Below, one piece after another: positions 10,933-18,779 of a stretch of 64,000 bases of DNA. A program made the translations under genes and the position numbers. Position 1 is the first letter of the stretch. Each line of letters starts with the position of its first letter. The stretch comes from Lysobacteraceae bacterium (GTDB taxonomy: Bacteria; Pseudomonadota; Gammaproteobacteria; Xanthomonadales; Xanthomonadaceae), in contig JAEUPQ010000023.1 in the NCBI GenBank assembly GCA_016789405.1, forward strand, positions 1-64,000. The letters are read 5' to 3'. The notes under the pieces are model-generated. The model did no database searches and was not told where the DNA came from. It saw only the letters and a program-made list of their open reading frames with translations.

Positions 10933-12164
10933 CCGCACGCATGCGCATCTGCCTGATCGCTTCGCTCTACGACCATGCCTGCAAGGGCGGTGCCGAACGC
11001 CAGACCATGGCGCAGGCCGCCGGCTTCGCCGAGGCGGGCCATGTGGTGCATGTCGTGACCCTCGCCGAACCCGGACAGGCGGATTCGGTCTACGACACGG
11101 CCGGCGGCGTGACCGTGCATCGCATCCGCCTGCGCAACCTGTACTTCCCGTTCGGTTCGGCCAAGCGCGGCGAGTGGATGCGGAAGGCCTGGCATGCGAT
11201 CGACGTGTACAACCCCGCGATGGCGCGCGCGCTGCGCGACGTGCTGCGCGGGATCGCGCCGGACATCGTGATCACCCACAAGCTGCAGGGCTTCTCGGTG
11301 TCCGCGTGGCGCGAATGCACGCGGCTCGGGATGTGCCTCGTGCATGCGCTGCACGACCACGAACTGGTCTGCCCGGCGACCGCGATGACACGCGGCGACC
11401 GGCTGTGCGAAACACCCTGCGGCAGCTGCTCGACCCTGTCCGGCGCGCGCCACGCGCTGGCGCCCCGCCCCTTCGCCGTGATCGGCCCCTCGCACAGCAT
11501 CATCGAACGCCACCTGCGCTTCGGCTGGTTCCGCGACGTGCAGCGCACCGCCGTCATTCCGAACGCCCTGCCGCTGGACTGGCCGCCGCCGCAGCCGCGC
11601 GAACGCTGCGGCGTCCCGCTCCGGGTGGGGTTCATCGGCCGGGTGGAAGCTGCGAAAGGCACCGACACCCTGCTCGATGCCGTCGCGATGCTGCCGCCCG
11701 GCGCGGTGCACCTGCGCATCGCGGGCGACGGCGATGCCACGGAGATGGCCGCGCTGCGCGATCGCTACCGCAATGACCCGCACGTCGAGTTCCTCGGTCC
11801 GGTGCGCGCACGCGACTTCTATCCCGACATCGACCTGCTGGTCGTGCCCTCCCGCGCGCACGAGAGTTTCTGCAACGTCGTGGTCGAGGCCGCCAGCCTA
11901 GGCATCCCCGCGATCGTCAGCGATCGCGGCGCGCTGCCCGAGCGCCTGGGCGACGGGCGCTACGGCTGGTGCTTCCCGGCCGGCGACGCGCCTGCGCTCG
12001 CCCTCCTGCTGGCCGCCTGCGTCGCCGATCCCGCCCGCGTGCTGCAGACCGGACAGCGCGCGATCGAGACGCGTGCGCAGCACCAGTTCCCGGCAATGAT
12101 CGATCTCTACCTGCGCACGCTGCAGGGCTGGCTGCAGGAACATCGCGGCGCGGCCTGCGCATGA
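10929..12164 (+). CDS. Glycosyltransferase, GT4 (GT-B fold)
   Basis: Cytoplasmic enzyme that adds a sugar to the lipid-linked repeat unit. 411 residues. The N-terminal Rossmann half starts with ICLIASLYDHACKGGAERQT; the C-terminal half has RVGFIGRVEAAKGTDTLLDA and the E-x7-E motif HESFCNVVVEA. A Cys-rich insert (CPATAMTRGDRLCETPCGSC, about 150-170) is shared with some GT4 enzymes and may bind a metal. Donor and acceptor are unknown. Overlaps both neighbours by 4 bp. Confidence 0.9.
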   Translation: MTARMRICLIASLYDHACKGGAERQTMAQAAGFAEAGHVVHVVTLAEPGQADSVYDTAGGVTVHRIRLRNLYFPFGSAKRGEWMRKAWHAIDVYNPAMARALRDVLRGIAPDIVITHKLQGFSVSAWRECTRLGMCLVHALHDHELVCPATAMTRGDRLCETPCGSCSTLSGARHALAPRPFAVIGPSHSIIERHLRFGWFRDVQRTAVIPNALPLDWPPPQPRERCGVPLRVGFIGRVEAAKGTDTLLDAVAMLPPGAVHLRIAGDGDATEMAALRDRYRNDPHVEFLGPVRARDFYPDIDLLVVPSRAHESFCNVVVEAASLGIPAIVSDRGALPERLGDGRYGWCFPAGDAPALALLLAACVADPARVLQTGQRAIETRAQHQFPAMIDLYLRTLQGWLQEHRGAACA

Positions 12165-13444
12165 GCGTCGCGCACGCCCTCGCCATGCCTGCCCGGCGCG
12201 CGCGCGACGCCGCGCGCAGCGGACGCATCACGCTGGCGATCCTGCTGCTGTTCGCGGCCAGTCAGGTGCTGTCGGGCGTGCTGCGCTGGGCGCTGGGCAG
12301 CGTCGGCCTTGCAGCGCTGGTCTACCTGCCGGCGCTGCTGCTGTGGCTGGAAGTGGCGCGCATCGGCCTGGGGCGGATCGTGTCCGGCCGGCTGTCGATG
12401 TCCGCGCTGTGGCTGTGCCTCGCGCTGGTCCTCGCCATGCTCGTCGGGCTGCTGTCGCTGCCGGCCAAACAGGTGGTCTTCGGCACGTGGATCCTCGCGC
12501 CGGTGCTGTTCGGCCATGCCGCGACCGGCGGTCTGGACCTGTCCAGCCGCGGCATCCGCATCGTCGCGTTCCTCGCGATGGCGGTCGCCGCGTGCGGCGT
12601 GATCGGCAACGCCTACCTCGACTACCCCTGGGTCGGCGCCAACTTCGAACTCGGCGGCAAGGACATCGCGGGCTCGCGCGAATGGCACATCGGCGAACAA
12701 CGTCGGCTGGCCGGCTTCGCGCGCTCGTCCTTCGACTGCGCGGGACAGATCGCGGTCTTCGCCGTGATCGTCAACGCCTCGATGCGCCACCGCCTGCTGC
12801 GCGGACTGGTCTGGGCATTGGCGATCGTGGCGATCGACTACACCACCTCGCGCGGCGTCCTGCTCGCGCTGCTGGCGGCGATGGCAGTCATCGAGGCGCC
12901 GGCGGCGCTGCGCCGGGTCGCGGCGGCCGGCGCGCTCGGCGTCGGGCTGATGCTGATCACCGTGCCGCCGCTGCTCGCCTGGACCGGAGACTACAGCCAG
13001 ATCGCGCGCCTGCAGATGAAAGCGGTCTACGGCTCCTATCTCGACCGCATGAGCGCGATGTGGCCCGGCGCCCTGGACCTGCTCGCCGGCAGCCCGATGC
13101 CGGTGCTGGGCCGCGGGCTGGGCGGCATCGGCGCCGCGCAGACCCTGTTCGAGCCGGACGCATTCAACGCCGCCGACAACATGTTGGTCTACCAGTTCGT
13201 CACGCTCGGCGCGCTCGCGCTGCCGATCATCGCCGTCTTCGTGATCGGCGCGCTGCGCCACGCCTTCGCCGACGGCGACACCGCGCGCACGCGCTTCGGA
13301 CTGTACCTGGTCGTGATCTGGTACGGCTCGGTGGGGAACATCGTCGAGCACCCGATCCTGGCGATGACCTACGGCCTGCTGCTGCATGCCGCGTTCGAAG
13401 CGATCAAGCCCCGTCCCTCCCATCCGCGAGGCACGACCCCATGA
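12161..13444 (+). CDS. O-antigen polymerase/ligase-like membrane protein (Wzy candidate)
   Basis: 427 residues, about ten membrane segments. A large extracytoplasmic loop between membrane segments carries conserved-looking polar residues (YLDYPWVGANFELGGKDIAG, about residues 148-167, then EWHIGEQRRLAGFARSSFD). This layout, and the position between glycosyltransferases, fits the polymerase that joins repeat units. Sequence conservation in Wzy proteins is low, so the call rests on topology and context. Translationally coupled on both sides (ATGA overlaps). Confidence 0.78.
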   Translation: MSVAHALAMPARRARDAARSGRITLAILLLFAASQVLSGVLRWALGSVGLAALVYLPALLLWLEVARIGLGRIVSGRLSMSALWLCLALVLAMLVGLLSLPAKQVVFGTWILAPVLFGHAATGGLDLSSRGIRIVAFLAMAVAACGVIGNAYLDYPWVGANFELGGKDIAGSREWHIGEQRRLAGFARSSFDCAGQIAVFAVIVNASMRHRLLRGLVWALAIVAIDYTTSRGVLLALLAAMAVIEAPAALRRVAAAGALGVGLMLITVPPLLAWTGDYSQIARLQMKAVYGSYLDRMSAMWPGALDLLAGSPMPVLGRGLGGIGAAQTLFEPDAFNAADNMLVYQFVTLGALALPIIAVFVIGALRHAFADGDTARTRFGLYLVVIWYGSVGNIVEHPILAMTYGLLLHAAFEAIKPRPSHPRGTTP

Positions 13445-14655
13445 GTGCATGGCCTTCAGACACCTCTGCTCAATCCGCCTCCTCCAACGCCACACGCCAG
13501 ACGTCCACGCCACCCACGATCGTTCCCCTCGCCATCAACGGCCGCTACCTGATTCGCCGCACCACCGGCGTGGAGCGGGTCGCCCGTGGGATCATCGACG
13601 CACTGGACGCCCGAGTGGACGAAGACGGCCTGCTGCAGTGCGCGGGCATCGCCTTCCGTCCACGCATGCTCGCGCCGAAGGGCGAGGTGTCGGCGCCGCC
13701 GCGACGGATCCCGATCGACCGCACCGCGCGGCTGTCGGGCAACGCCTGGGAACAATGCGAACTGCCGTGGTCGGCACGCGGCGCCCTGCTGCTGAACCTG
13801 TGCAATACCGCACCGCTGCTCGCGCGTGCACAGTGCACCTACGTGCACGATGCCGGCGTGTACGCGATCGCCGAATCCTACGACTGGCGGTTCCGCAGCT
13901 GGTATCGCTGCCTGCACCGGTTCTACCGGCGACGCGGCGATTTCCTGCTGACGAACTCGGTGTTCTCGGCATGCGAACTTCGCCGACACGCCGGATTCGC
14001 GCTGGAGCGCCTGCATGTGGCGCGACCAGGCTGCAACCATGTCCATGGATTCGCCGACACACCGTTGCCCGAGCCGCTGGCGCGCCTTGTCGAAGGGCGT
14101 GGCTATTACGTCATCGTCGGCAGCCGCGCCCGCCACAAGAACATCGCGATCGCGGTCGAAGCGCATCGCCGCCACCTGCGCACGCATCCGCAGGCACCGG
14201 CGCTGGTGATGATCGGCGGTGAACGACGCGACATCTTCGGCCACGACATGGATGCCGATGACAGTGCCGACGACGGCGTCGTGCACCTGGGATACCTCGA
14301 CGACCCCACGCTCGTCGCGATCCTGCGCAGGGCACGCGCACTGATCTTCCCTTCGCGCTACGAAGGCTTCGGCCTGCCTTTGGTCGAAGCGATGGCGCTG
14401 GGCTGCCCAGTGGTCGCCAGCGACCTGCCCACCACGCGCGAGATCGGCATCGATGCCTGCTGGACCTTCCCGCCGCAGGATGCAGATGCCCTTGCCGCGC
14501 AGCTGGCGCTGGTCGACGCGCATCCGCGCCAGGTGTCGCAGAAGGTCGCCATCGGCCGGCAACGCGCCGCCGGTTTCAGTTGGGATGCCTGCGCCGATGC
14601 GGTACTCGACACGCTGGCGCAGGCCGCACTGCAACGCAAGGAGAAAACGGCATGA
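13441..14655 (+). CDS. Glycosyltransferase, GT4
   Basis: 404 residues. After a Ser/Thr-rich N-terminal 30 residues comes the GT-B fold with INGRYLIRRTTGVERVARGI, the hinge region YYVIVGSRARHKNIAIAVEA, the IFPSRYEGFGLPLVEAMALG segment containing E-x7-E, and PVVASDLPTTREI. Resembles mannosyl- or rhamnosyltransferases of exopolysaccharide loci. Coupled to both neighbours by 4-bp overlaps. Confidence 0.9.
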   Translation: MSAWPSDTSAQSASSNATRQTSTPPTIVPLAINGRYLIRRTTGVERVARGIIDALDARVDEDGLLQCAGIAFRPRMLAPKGEVSAPPRRIPIDRTARLSGNAWEQCELPWSARGALLLNLCNTAPLLARAQCTYVHDAGVYAIAESYDWRFRSWYRCLHRFYRRRGDFLLTNSVFSACELRRHAGFALERLHVARPGCNHVHGFADTPLPEPLARLVEGRGYYVIVGSRARHKNIAIAVEAHRRHLRTHPQAPALVMIGGERRDIFGHDMDADDSADDGVVHLGYLDDPTLVAILRRARALIFPSRYEGFGLPLVEAMALGCPVVASDLPTTREIGIDACWTFPPQDADALAAQLALVDAHPRQVSQKVAIGRQRAAGFSWDACADAVLDTLAQAALQRKEKTA

Positions 14656-15863
14656 ACGCAGTCCGGACAGCGATCCACACCGGCTTGCAAAGCCGATCGT
14701 CGGCAGGGCTGCCGGCATCCGCCCGCGTGGCCGTGGTCCACGATTGGCTGAACGTGGTCGGCGGGGCCGAGCGCGTGCTCGAACAGATCCTGCAGGTCTT
14801 TCCGGGTGCGGATGTCTACACGCTTACCGATACCCTGCCCGAAGCGGATCGCGGATTCCTCGGCAGCAGCCGCGTCACGGTCTCGATGATCGGCAGGACG
14901 CCCTGGCTGCGTTCTCACCATCGACTGGCGCTGCCGCTGATGCCCACGGCGATCGAATCCTTCGACCTGACCGGCTACGACCTGGTGCTCTCCTCCAGCT
15001 TCGCGGTCGCCAAGGGCGCCATCGTCCGGCCAGACGCGCTGCACGTGTGCTACTGCCATTCGCCGATGCGCTACATCTGGGACCTCGAACATGCCTACCG
15101 CCGCGATGCAGGCCTGGACCGCGGCCTGCGCGGCGTGGCCACCTCCCTGCTGATGTCGTACCTGCGGACCTGGGACGTCGCCAGCGCCCACCGTGCGCAT
15201 GTGCTGATCGCCAACTCGCGCTTCACCGCCGCGCGCATCCGCCGCTACTGGAACCGGGACGCCATCGTCTTGCCGCCCCCGGTCGATATCTCCCGGTTCA
15301 CGCCGCAGGCGGAGAAGGACGATGCCTACCTCACCGTGTCGCGCCTGGTGCCCTACAAGCGCCACGACCTGATGGTCCAGGCCTTCGCAGCGATGCCCGA
15401 CCGCCGCCTGCGCATCGTCGGCGACGGGCCGATGCGCGAGTCCCTGCAGCGCAACGCGCCGCCGAACGTGGAATTCCTCGGCGCACTGCCCGACACCGAG
15501 GTCGCGGCACTGATGGCCCGCGCCCGCGCCTTCGTGTTCGCGGCGCATGAAGACTTCGGCATCGTCCCGGTGGAGGCACAGGCCAGCGGAACGCCGGTGA
15601 TCGCCTACGGCGCCGGCGGCGTGCTGGACACCGTGCGCCCGTGGCCCGACCCGGACGCCAGCGGCGTCTTCTTCGAAGCCCAGACCCCCGAGTCGCTGGC
15701 CGAGGCGGTGCGCCGCTTCGAAGACATCGCCTCCGGATTCGACGCCAGGGTCCTGCGGACCCATGCGGAACGCTACGGGAACGCCCAGTTCCGGGCGACC
15801 TTGATCGACGTCGTGGACCAGGCCTGGGAGCAGGCGCGCCGGGCAGCAGCACCGGTCGCCTGA
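14652..15863 (+). CDS. Glycosyltransferase, GT4 (WbaZ-like)
   Basis: 403 residues. N-terminal half: VAVVHDWLNVVGGAERVLEQ, then CYCHSPMRYIWDLEHAYRR, a stretch typical of WbaZ-type mannosyltransferases. C-terminal half: VSRLVPYKRHDLMVQAFA and the E-x7-E motif in AAHEDFGIVPVEAQASGTPV. It is the last gene of the exopolysaccharide run; 318 bp without a gene follow. No nucleotide-sugar synthesis genes occur in the cluster, so precursors come from elsewhere. Confidence 0.9.
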   Translation: MNAVRTAIHTGLQSRSSAGLPASARVAVVHDWLNVVGGAERVLEQILQVFPGADVYTLTDTLPEADRGFLGSSRVTVSMIGRTPWLRSHHRLALPLMPTAIESFDLTGYDLVLSSSFAVAKGAIVRPDALHVCYCHSPMRYIWDLEHAYRRDAGLDRGLRGVATSLLMSYLRTWDVASAHRAHVLIANSRFTAARIRRYWNRDAIVLPPPVDISRFTPQAEKDDAYLTVSRLVPYKRHDLMVQAFAAMPDRRLRIVGDGPMRESLQRNAPPNVEFLGALPDTEVAALMARARAFVFAAHEDFGIVPVEAQASGTPVIAYGAGGVLDTVRPWPDPDASGVFFEAQTPESLAEAVRRFEDIASGFDARVLRTHAERYGNAQFRATLIDVVDQAWEQARRAAAPVA

Positions 15864-16084
15864 ACGACCTTCCGGCTGTGCATGCAGCCCGATCCGGGCC
15901 TGGCTCGCCGAACCGGCCGGGGCCCCTCCGCGGCGACCCTTCGTCAGGATCGCATTCGACCAAAGTCGAGATCCGGTCACTTCATGACGCCGTGGAAGGT
16001 CACTTTCTGCCCCTGCGACCTACACTGCCGACGCAAATATCCCAACATCTGTTGCTTTTATTCAACGGACGAGCGGTGTCATTG

Positions 16085-16101
16085 TTGGCATGCTCCATGC
16101 T
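16085..16101 (+). promoter_or_regulatory. Sigma-54-like promoter of the fimbria-like operon
   Basis: TTGGCATGCTCCATGCT has GG at 16087-16088 and GC at 16099-16100 with exactly ten bases between them, the -24/-12 spacing of RpoN promoters. It deviates from the consensus at two informative bases. Transcription would start near 16112, about 70 bp before the ATG at 16182. The rest of 15864-16181 shows no gene; no intrinsic terminator for the exopolysaccharide run was recognised in it. Confidence 0.5.
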
Positions 16102-16181
16102 GTAACCACGCCGAAGTCCGGGAAACCTGAATGAACCGGACTCGAAAGGTCAACACAACACACTTTCCTTCGGAGCCCCAG

Positions 16182-16778
16182 ATGAAGCTTTCCCGCAATT
16201 TCCGCCGCGCAGGTGCCATCAGCCTGGCCGCCCTCGCGCTTGCCGTCGTCCTGCCTGCCCATGCCGAATCCGACTTCCAGACCGGCGCCGGCGCACTCAA
16301 CGCCAATGCCCGCCTCGACTTCCGCGTGGTCATTCCGAAGTTCATCCGCTTCCAGGTCGGCAGCGCCGGCACCGTCGTCGACCTCGTCGAATTCTCGGTT
16401 CCGGCCGCCAACGTCGGCGACGGTTCCGACATCGCCCGCACCAACGGCGGTGCCGTGCCGGTGCTCGTGCAGAGCAACAACGGCAACGTCAGCATCACCA
16501 GCACCACGCTCGGCCAGCTCAACAACGGCGCCGGCGAGAACATCTCCTTCGCCGAAATCCTGTCGACCAGTTCCGACCCGCTGCTGGGCGTGCCGACCCT
16601 GCTGAACGGCGCCACCAGCCCCGCCATCACGGTCACGCCGAACGTCGGCACCCGCGTCGTGAACCGCACCGCCAACTGGTCGTTCGCCTACAGCAACACC
16701 AATTTCGTCGGCGCCGGCAGCTATGGCGGCGTGAACGTCAACAACGGTCGCGTCACCTATACTGCAGCTCTGCCGTAA
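16182..16778 (+). CDS. Exported pilin-like protein (probable major subunit)
   Basis: 198 residues. Sec signal peptide with cleavage after AHA near residue 28. The mature protein is Asn-, Thr-, Val- and Gly-rich and beta-stranded, starting LDFRVVIPKFIRFQVGSAGT, with no Cys. It ends GGVNVNNGRVTYTAALP, like a fibre subunit with a C-terminal beta strand. ATG at 16182 follows CGGAG. A strong hairpin follows the stop, which could keep this gene expressed above the downstream ones. No named family is certain; CS1/alpha-type or related minor fimbrial subunits are possible. Confidence 0.78.
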   Translation: MKLSRNFRRAGAISLAALALAVVLPAHAESDFQTGAGALNANARLDFRVVIPKFIRFQVGSAGTVVDLVEFSVPAANVGDGSDIARTNGGAVPVLVQSNNGNVSITSTTLGQLNNGAGENISFAEILSTSSDPLLGVPTLLNGATSPAITVTPNVGTRVVNRTANWSFAYSNTNFVGAGSYGGVNVNNGRVTYTAALP

Positions 16779-16829
16779 TCGACGACAGCCTTGCTCCATT
16801 CACCGGCCCGCACCGGGTCGATGACCGCC

Positions 16830-16857
16830 AAGGGGCTGTCCTCGCGGGCAGCCCCTT
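16830..16857 (+). terminator. Intercistronic hairpin, probable attenuator
   Basis: Perfect 9-bp stem AAGGGGCTG / CAGCCCCTT with a 10-nt loop, lying between the pilin-like gene (stop 16778) and the next gene (16877). Only CGTTCG follows, so read-through is expected. Partial termination or 3'-end protection here would raise the amount of the first subunit. Confidence 0.55.
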
Positions 16858-16876
16858 CGTTCGAGAGGTATACGCC

Positions 16877-17521
16877 ATGGAACCGCGTCCCTTCCGCGCC
16901 CCGGCCATACGCACCGCACTTCTCGCGCTGCTGTTCGCGCTGTTCGGCATCGCCGATGCCTGTGCCTACACCGTCACCATCGGCACCGGCACCAAGGCGG
17001 CCTACCTGCGCATCGGCGACGGCACCATGACGGGTGGCAACTACAACGCTGGGGGTACCCCCGCCGACAACACCACCGTCAACCTGGTCAGCGTGACGGT
17101 GCCAGCGGCATCGGTCGGCAACGCCACCGCGCAGGCCATGACCGGCACCGGCCGCGTCACGAGCGACTGGGATGGCTTTGCCTTCTGCAACGCCGGCCAG
17201 ACCTACATCGCCGCCTTCTTCCGCCTGCCCACCAATCCCAACCAGAGCGCGACGCTGCGCGTGAATACGCCGGTCAACCTGACCAGCGCCGGCGGCGACA
17301 CCATCCCCATCTCGCAGATCAGCTGGACCAGCAGCGGCAATGGCGACACGGGCGCCCAACCGTTCCCGGCCGGCACCTTCACCGGCGGCACCCAGACGCT
17401 CGCGACCCTGCTGCGCAACACCTGGGCCGAAAGCTGCCACAGCTTCAGTTACGCGAATGCCGCGATCCGCGCCGCCGGCACCTACGATGCGCGCGCCACC
17501 TACACGCTGGCGACGCCATGA
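16877..17521 (+). CDS. Exported pilin-like protein (probable minor subunit)
   Basis: 214 residues. Signal peptide (RTALLALLFALFGIADACA, cleavage near residue 30), then YTVTIGTGTKAAYLRIGDGT. It shares composition and the ending (YDARATYTLATP) with the preceding subunit-like protein (VTYTAALP). It has two Cys in the mature part (in FCNAGQTYI and ESCHSFSY), which could form a disulfide. GAGAGG stands before the ATG. Stop overlaps the next start (ATGA). Confidence 0.75.
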   Translation: MEPRPFRAPAIRTALLALLFALFGIADACAYTVTIGTGTKAAYLRIGDGTMTGGNYNAGGTPADNTTVNLVSVTVPAASVGNATAQAMTGTGRVTSDWDGFAFCNAGQTYIAAFFRLPTNPNQSATLRVNTPVNLTSAGGDTIPISQISWTSSGNGDTGAQPFPAGTFTGGTQTLATLLRNTWAESCHSFSYANAAIRAAGTYDARATYTLATP

Positions 17522-17982
17522 ACGCGCGCCTGCTGCTGCCTCTGTTGCTGGCGCTGCCCTGCTTCGCGAGCACCGCGCAGACCTTCCCCGTGGACGACAG
17601 CGCCAGCCAGGTGCTGGAGAGCGGCCCGCTGAAGATGCGCTGGGATTCGGTGCTGCCGCGTCCGGGCCAACCCGCGACGATGACCGGCCAGGTCGTCGTG
17701 CTGGTCAGGCTGGATGTCGCGCAGTGGCGTGGTCGTCGCGGACGCATCTACCAGCGCCTCGCACCGGTGCCGAACGGCCCGGTCAGCGCCGCGTGGTCCG
17801 CGAACGGCCCGCTGCTGCCCGGCCGGGTGCGCGACGGCGAGCGTGCGCTGGTCTTCAGCGGCGCCATCGCTTCCGAACGCATCGAGGACACCTTCCGCCT
17901 CACCATCCAGGCCGATGGCAACCGCGTCCTGCGCCCGCAGGATCTGCATTTCAGTTTCGAATTCGAACCGGAGTCGCCATGA
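17518..17982 (+). CDS. Small exported protein of the fimbria-like operon
   Basis: 154 residues with a signal peptide (LLLPLLLALPCFASTAQ, cleavage near residue 21). The mature part looks like one beta-sandwich (MRWDSVLPRPGQPATMTGQV, ending DLHFSFEFEPESP). No family recognised. Overlap of 4 bp with genes on both sides shows it belongs to the operon; it could be a minor or tip subunit or an assembly factor. Confidence 0.7.
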   Translation: MNARLLLPLLLALPCFASTAQTFPVDDSASQVLESGPLKMRWDSVLPRPGQPATMTGQVVVLVRLDVAQWRGRRGRIYQRLAPVPNGPVSAAWSANGPLLPGRVRDGERALVFSGAIASERIEDTFRLTIQADGNRVLRPQDLHFSFEFEPESP

Positions 17983-18779
17983 AGGCCCTCGCTCCCATCC
18001 GCATGCTGCTGGCCACGACGCTGATGCTGGCCTCGCTGTCGGCGATGGCGCAGGAATTCGCGCTGGTGGTGTCGCCGCCGCGTTTCGAGGATCGCGCAAA
18101 GCCCGGCACGACCTATCGCAACGTGTTCGAACTCAACAACACGTCGCCCAAGGCCGCGAAGTTCATCGTCGAAACCGCGGATTGGGCGCTCGACGCCCAG
18201 GGCGCGCCGGTCTTCAGTCCCTCGCTGGCGCAGGACAGCTGCCGGCCATGGGTGGGCATCGAAGCCAGCGAGATCACCGTGAAAGGCAACGGCAAGCGCC
18301 GCTTCCGCTTCGAAGTGGCCGTGCCGGCCGACGCGCCGCGCGGCGAGTGCCGTTTCGCGATCATGATCGAAGGCGAACCGCAGCCCGCGCGCGGCAACCT
18401 GCCGATCCCGATCAGCGGACGCATCGGCGTCATCGTCTATCTCGCGATCGGCGACGCCGCACCGAAGCTGGTCGTCGCCGAAACCCGGGGCGTCGACATG
18501 CACGGACAGCGCATCCCGGCACTGCGCGTGCGCAACGAGGGCGACATGCATGGCCGCCTCGACGGCTATCTCGCCGGCGTGGATGCGAAGAACCAGCGTT
18601 TCGTGCTGGTGCCGGACAACAGCCCGATCCTGCCCGGCGTCACCCGCGACATCGCACTGTATCCGCAGCCGCCATCCGACGGCGTGCAACCGCCCGCCAT
18701 CGCCTATCCGCTGCGCATCAAGGGCAGGCTGGACGCCGAGCGCCAGCGCATCGACATCGACACGACCCTGGATCGATGA
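17979..18779 (+). CDS. Fimbrial-type periplasmic chaperone (PapD-like)
   Basis: 266 residues. Signal peptide (cleavage after AMA near residue 24), then FALVVSPPRFEDRAKPGTTY, RNVFELNNTSPKAAKFIVETADW, and a second Ig-like domain. The arrangement fits the PapD fold used to hold subunits. The Cys pair (DSCRPW and RGECRF) is unusual for classical chaperones. Coupled by ATGA overlaps to the neighbours. The lack of a true usher in the operon makes its partner the barrel protein that follows. Confidence 0.75.
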   Translation: MKALAPIRMLLATTLMLASLSAMAQEFALVVSPPRFEDRAKPGTTYRNVFELNNTSPKAAKFIVETADWALDAQGAPVFSPSLAQDSCRPWVGIEASEITVKGNGKRRFRFEVAVPADAPRGECRFAIMIEGEPQPARGNLPIPISGRIGVIVYLAIGDAAPKLVVAETRGVDMHGQRIPALRVRNEGDMHGRLDGYLAGVDAKNQRFVLVPDNSPILPGVTRDIALYPQPPSDGVQPPAIAYPLRIKGRLDAERQRIDIDTTLDR

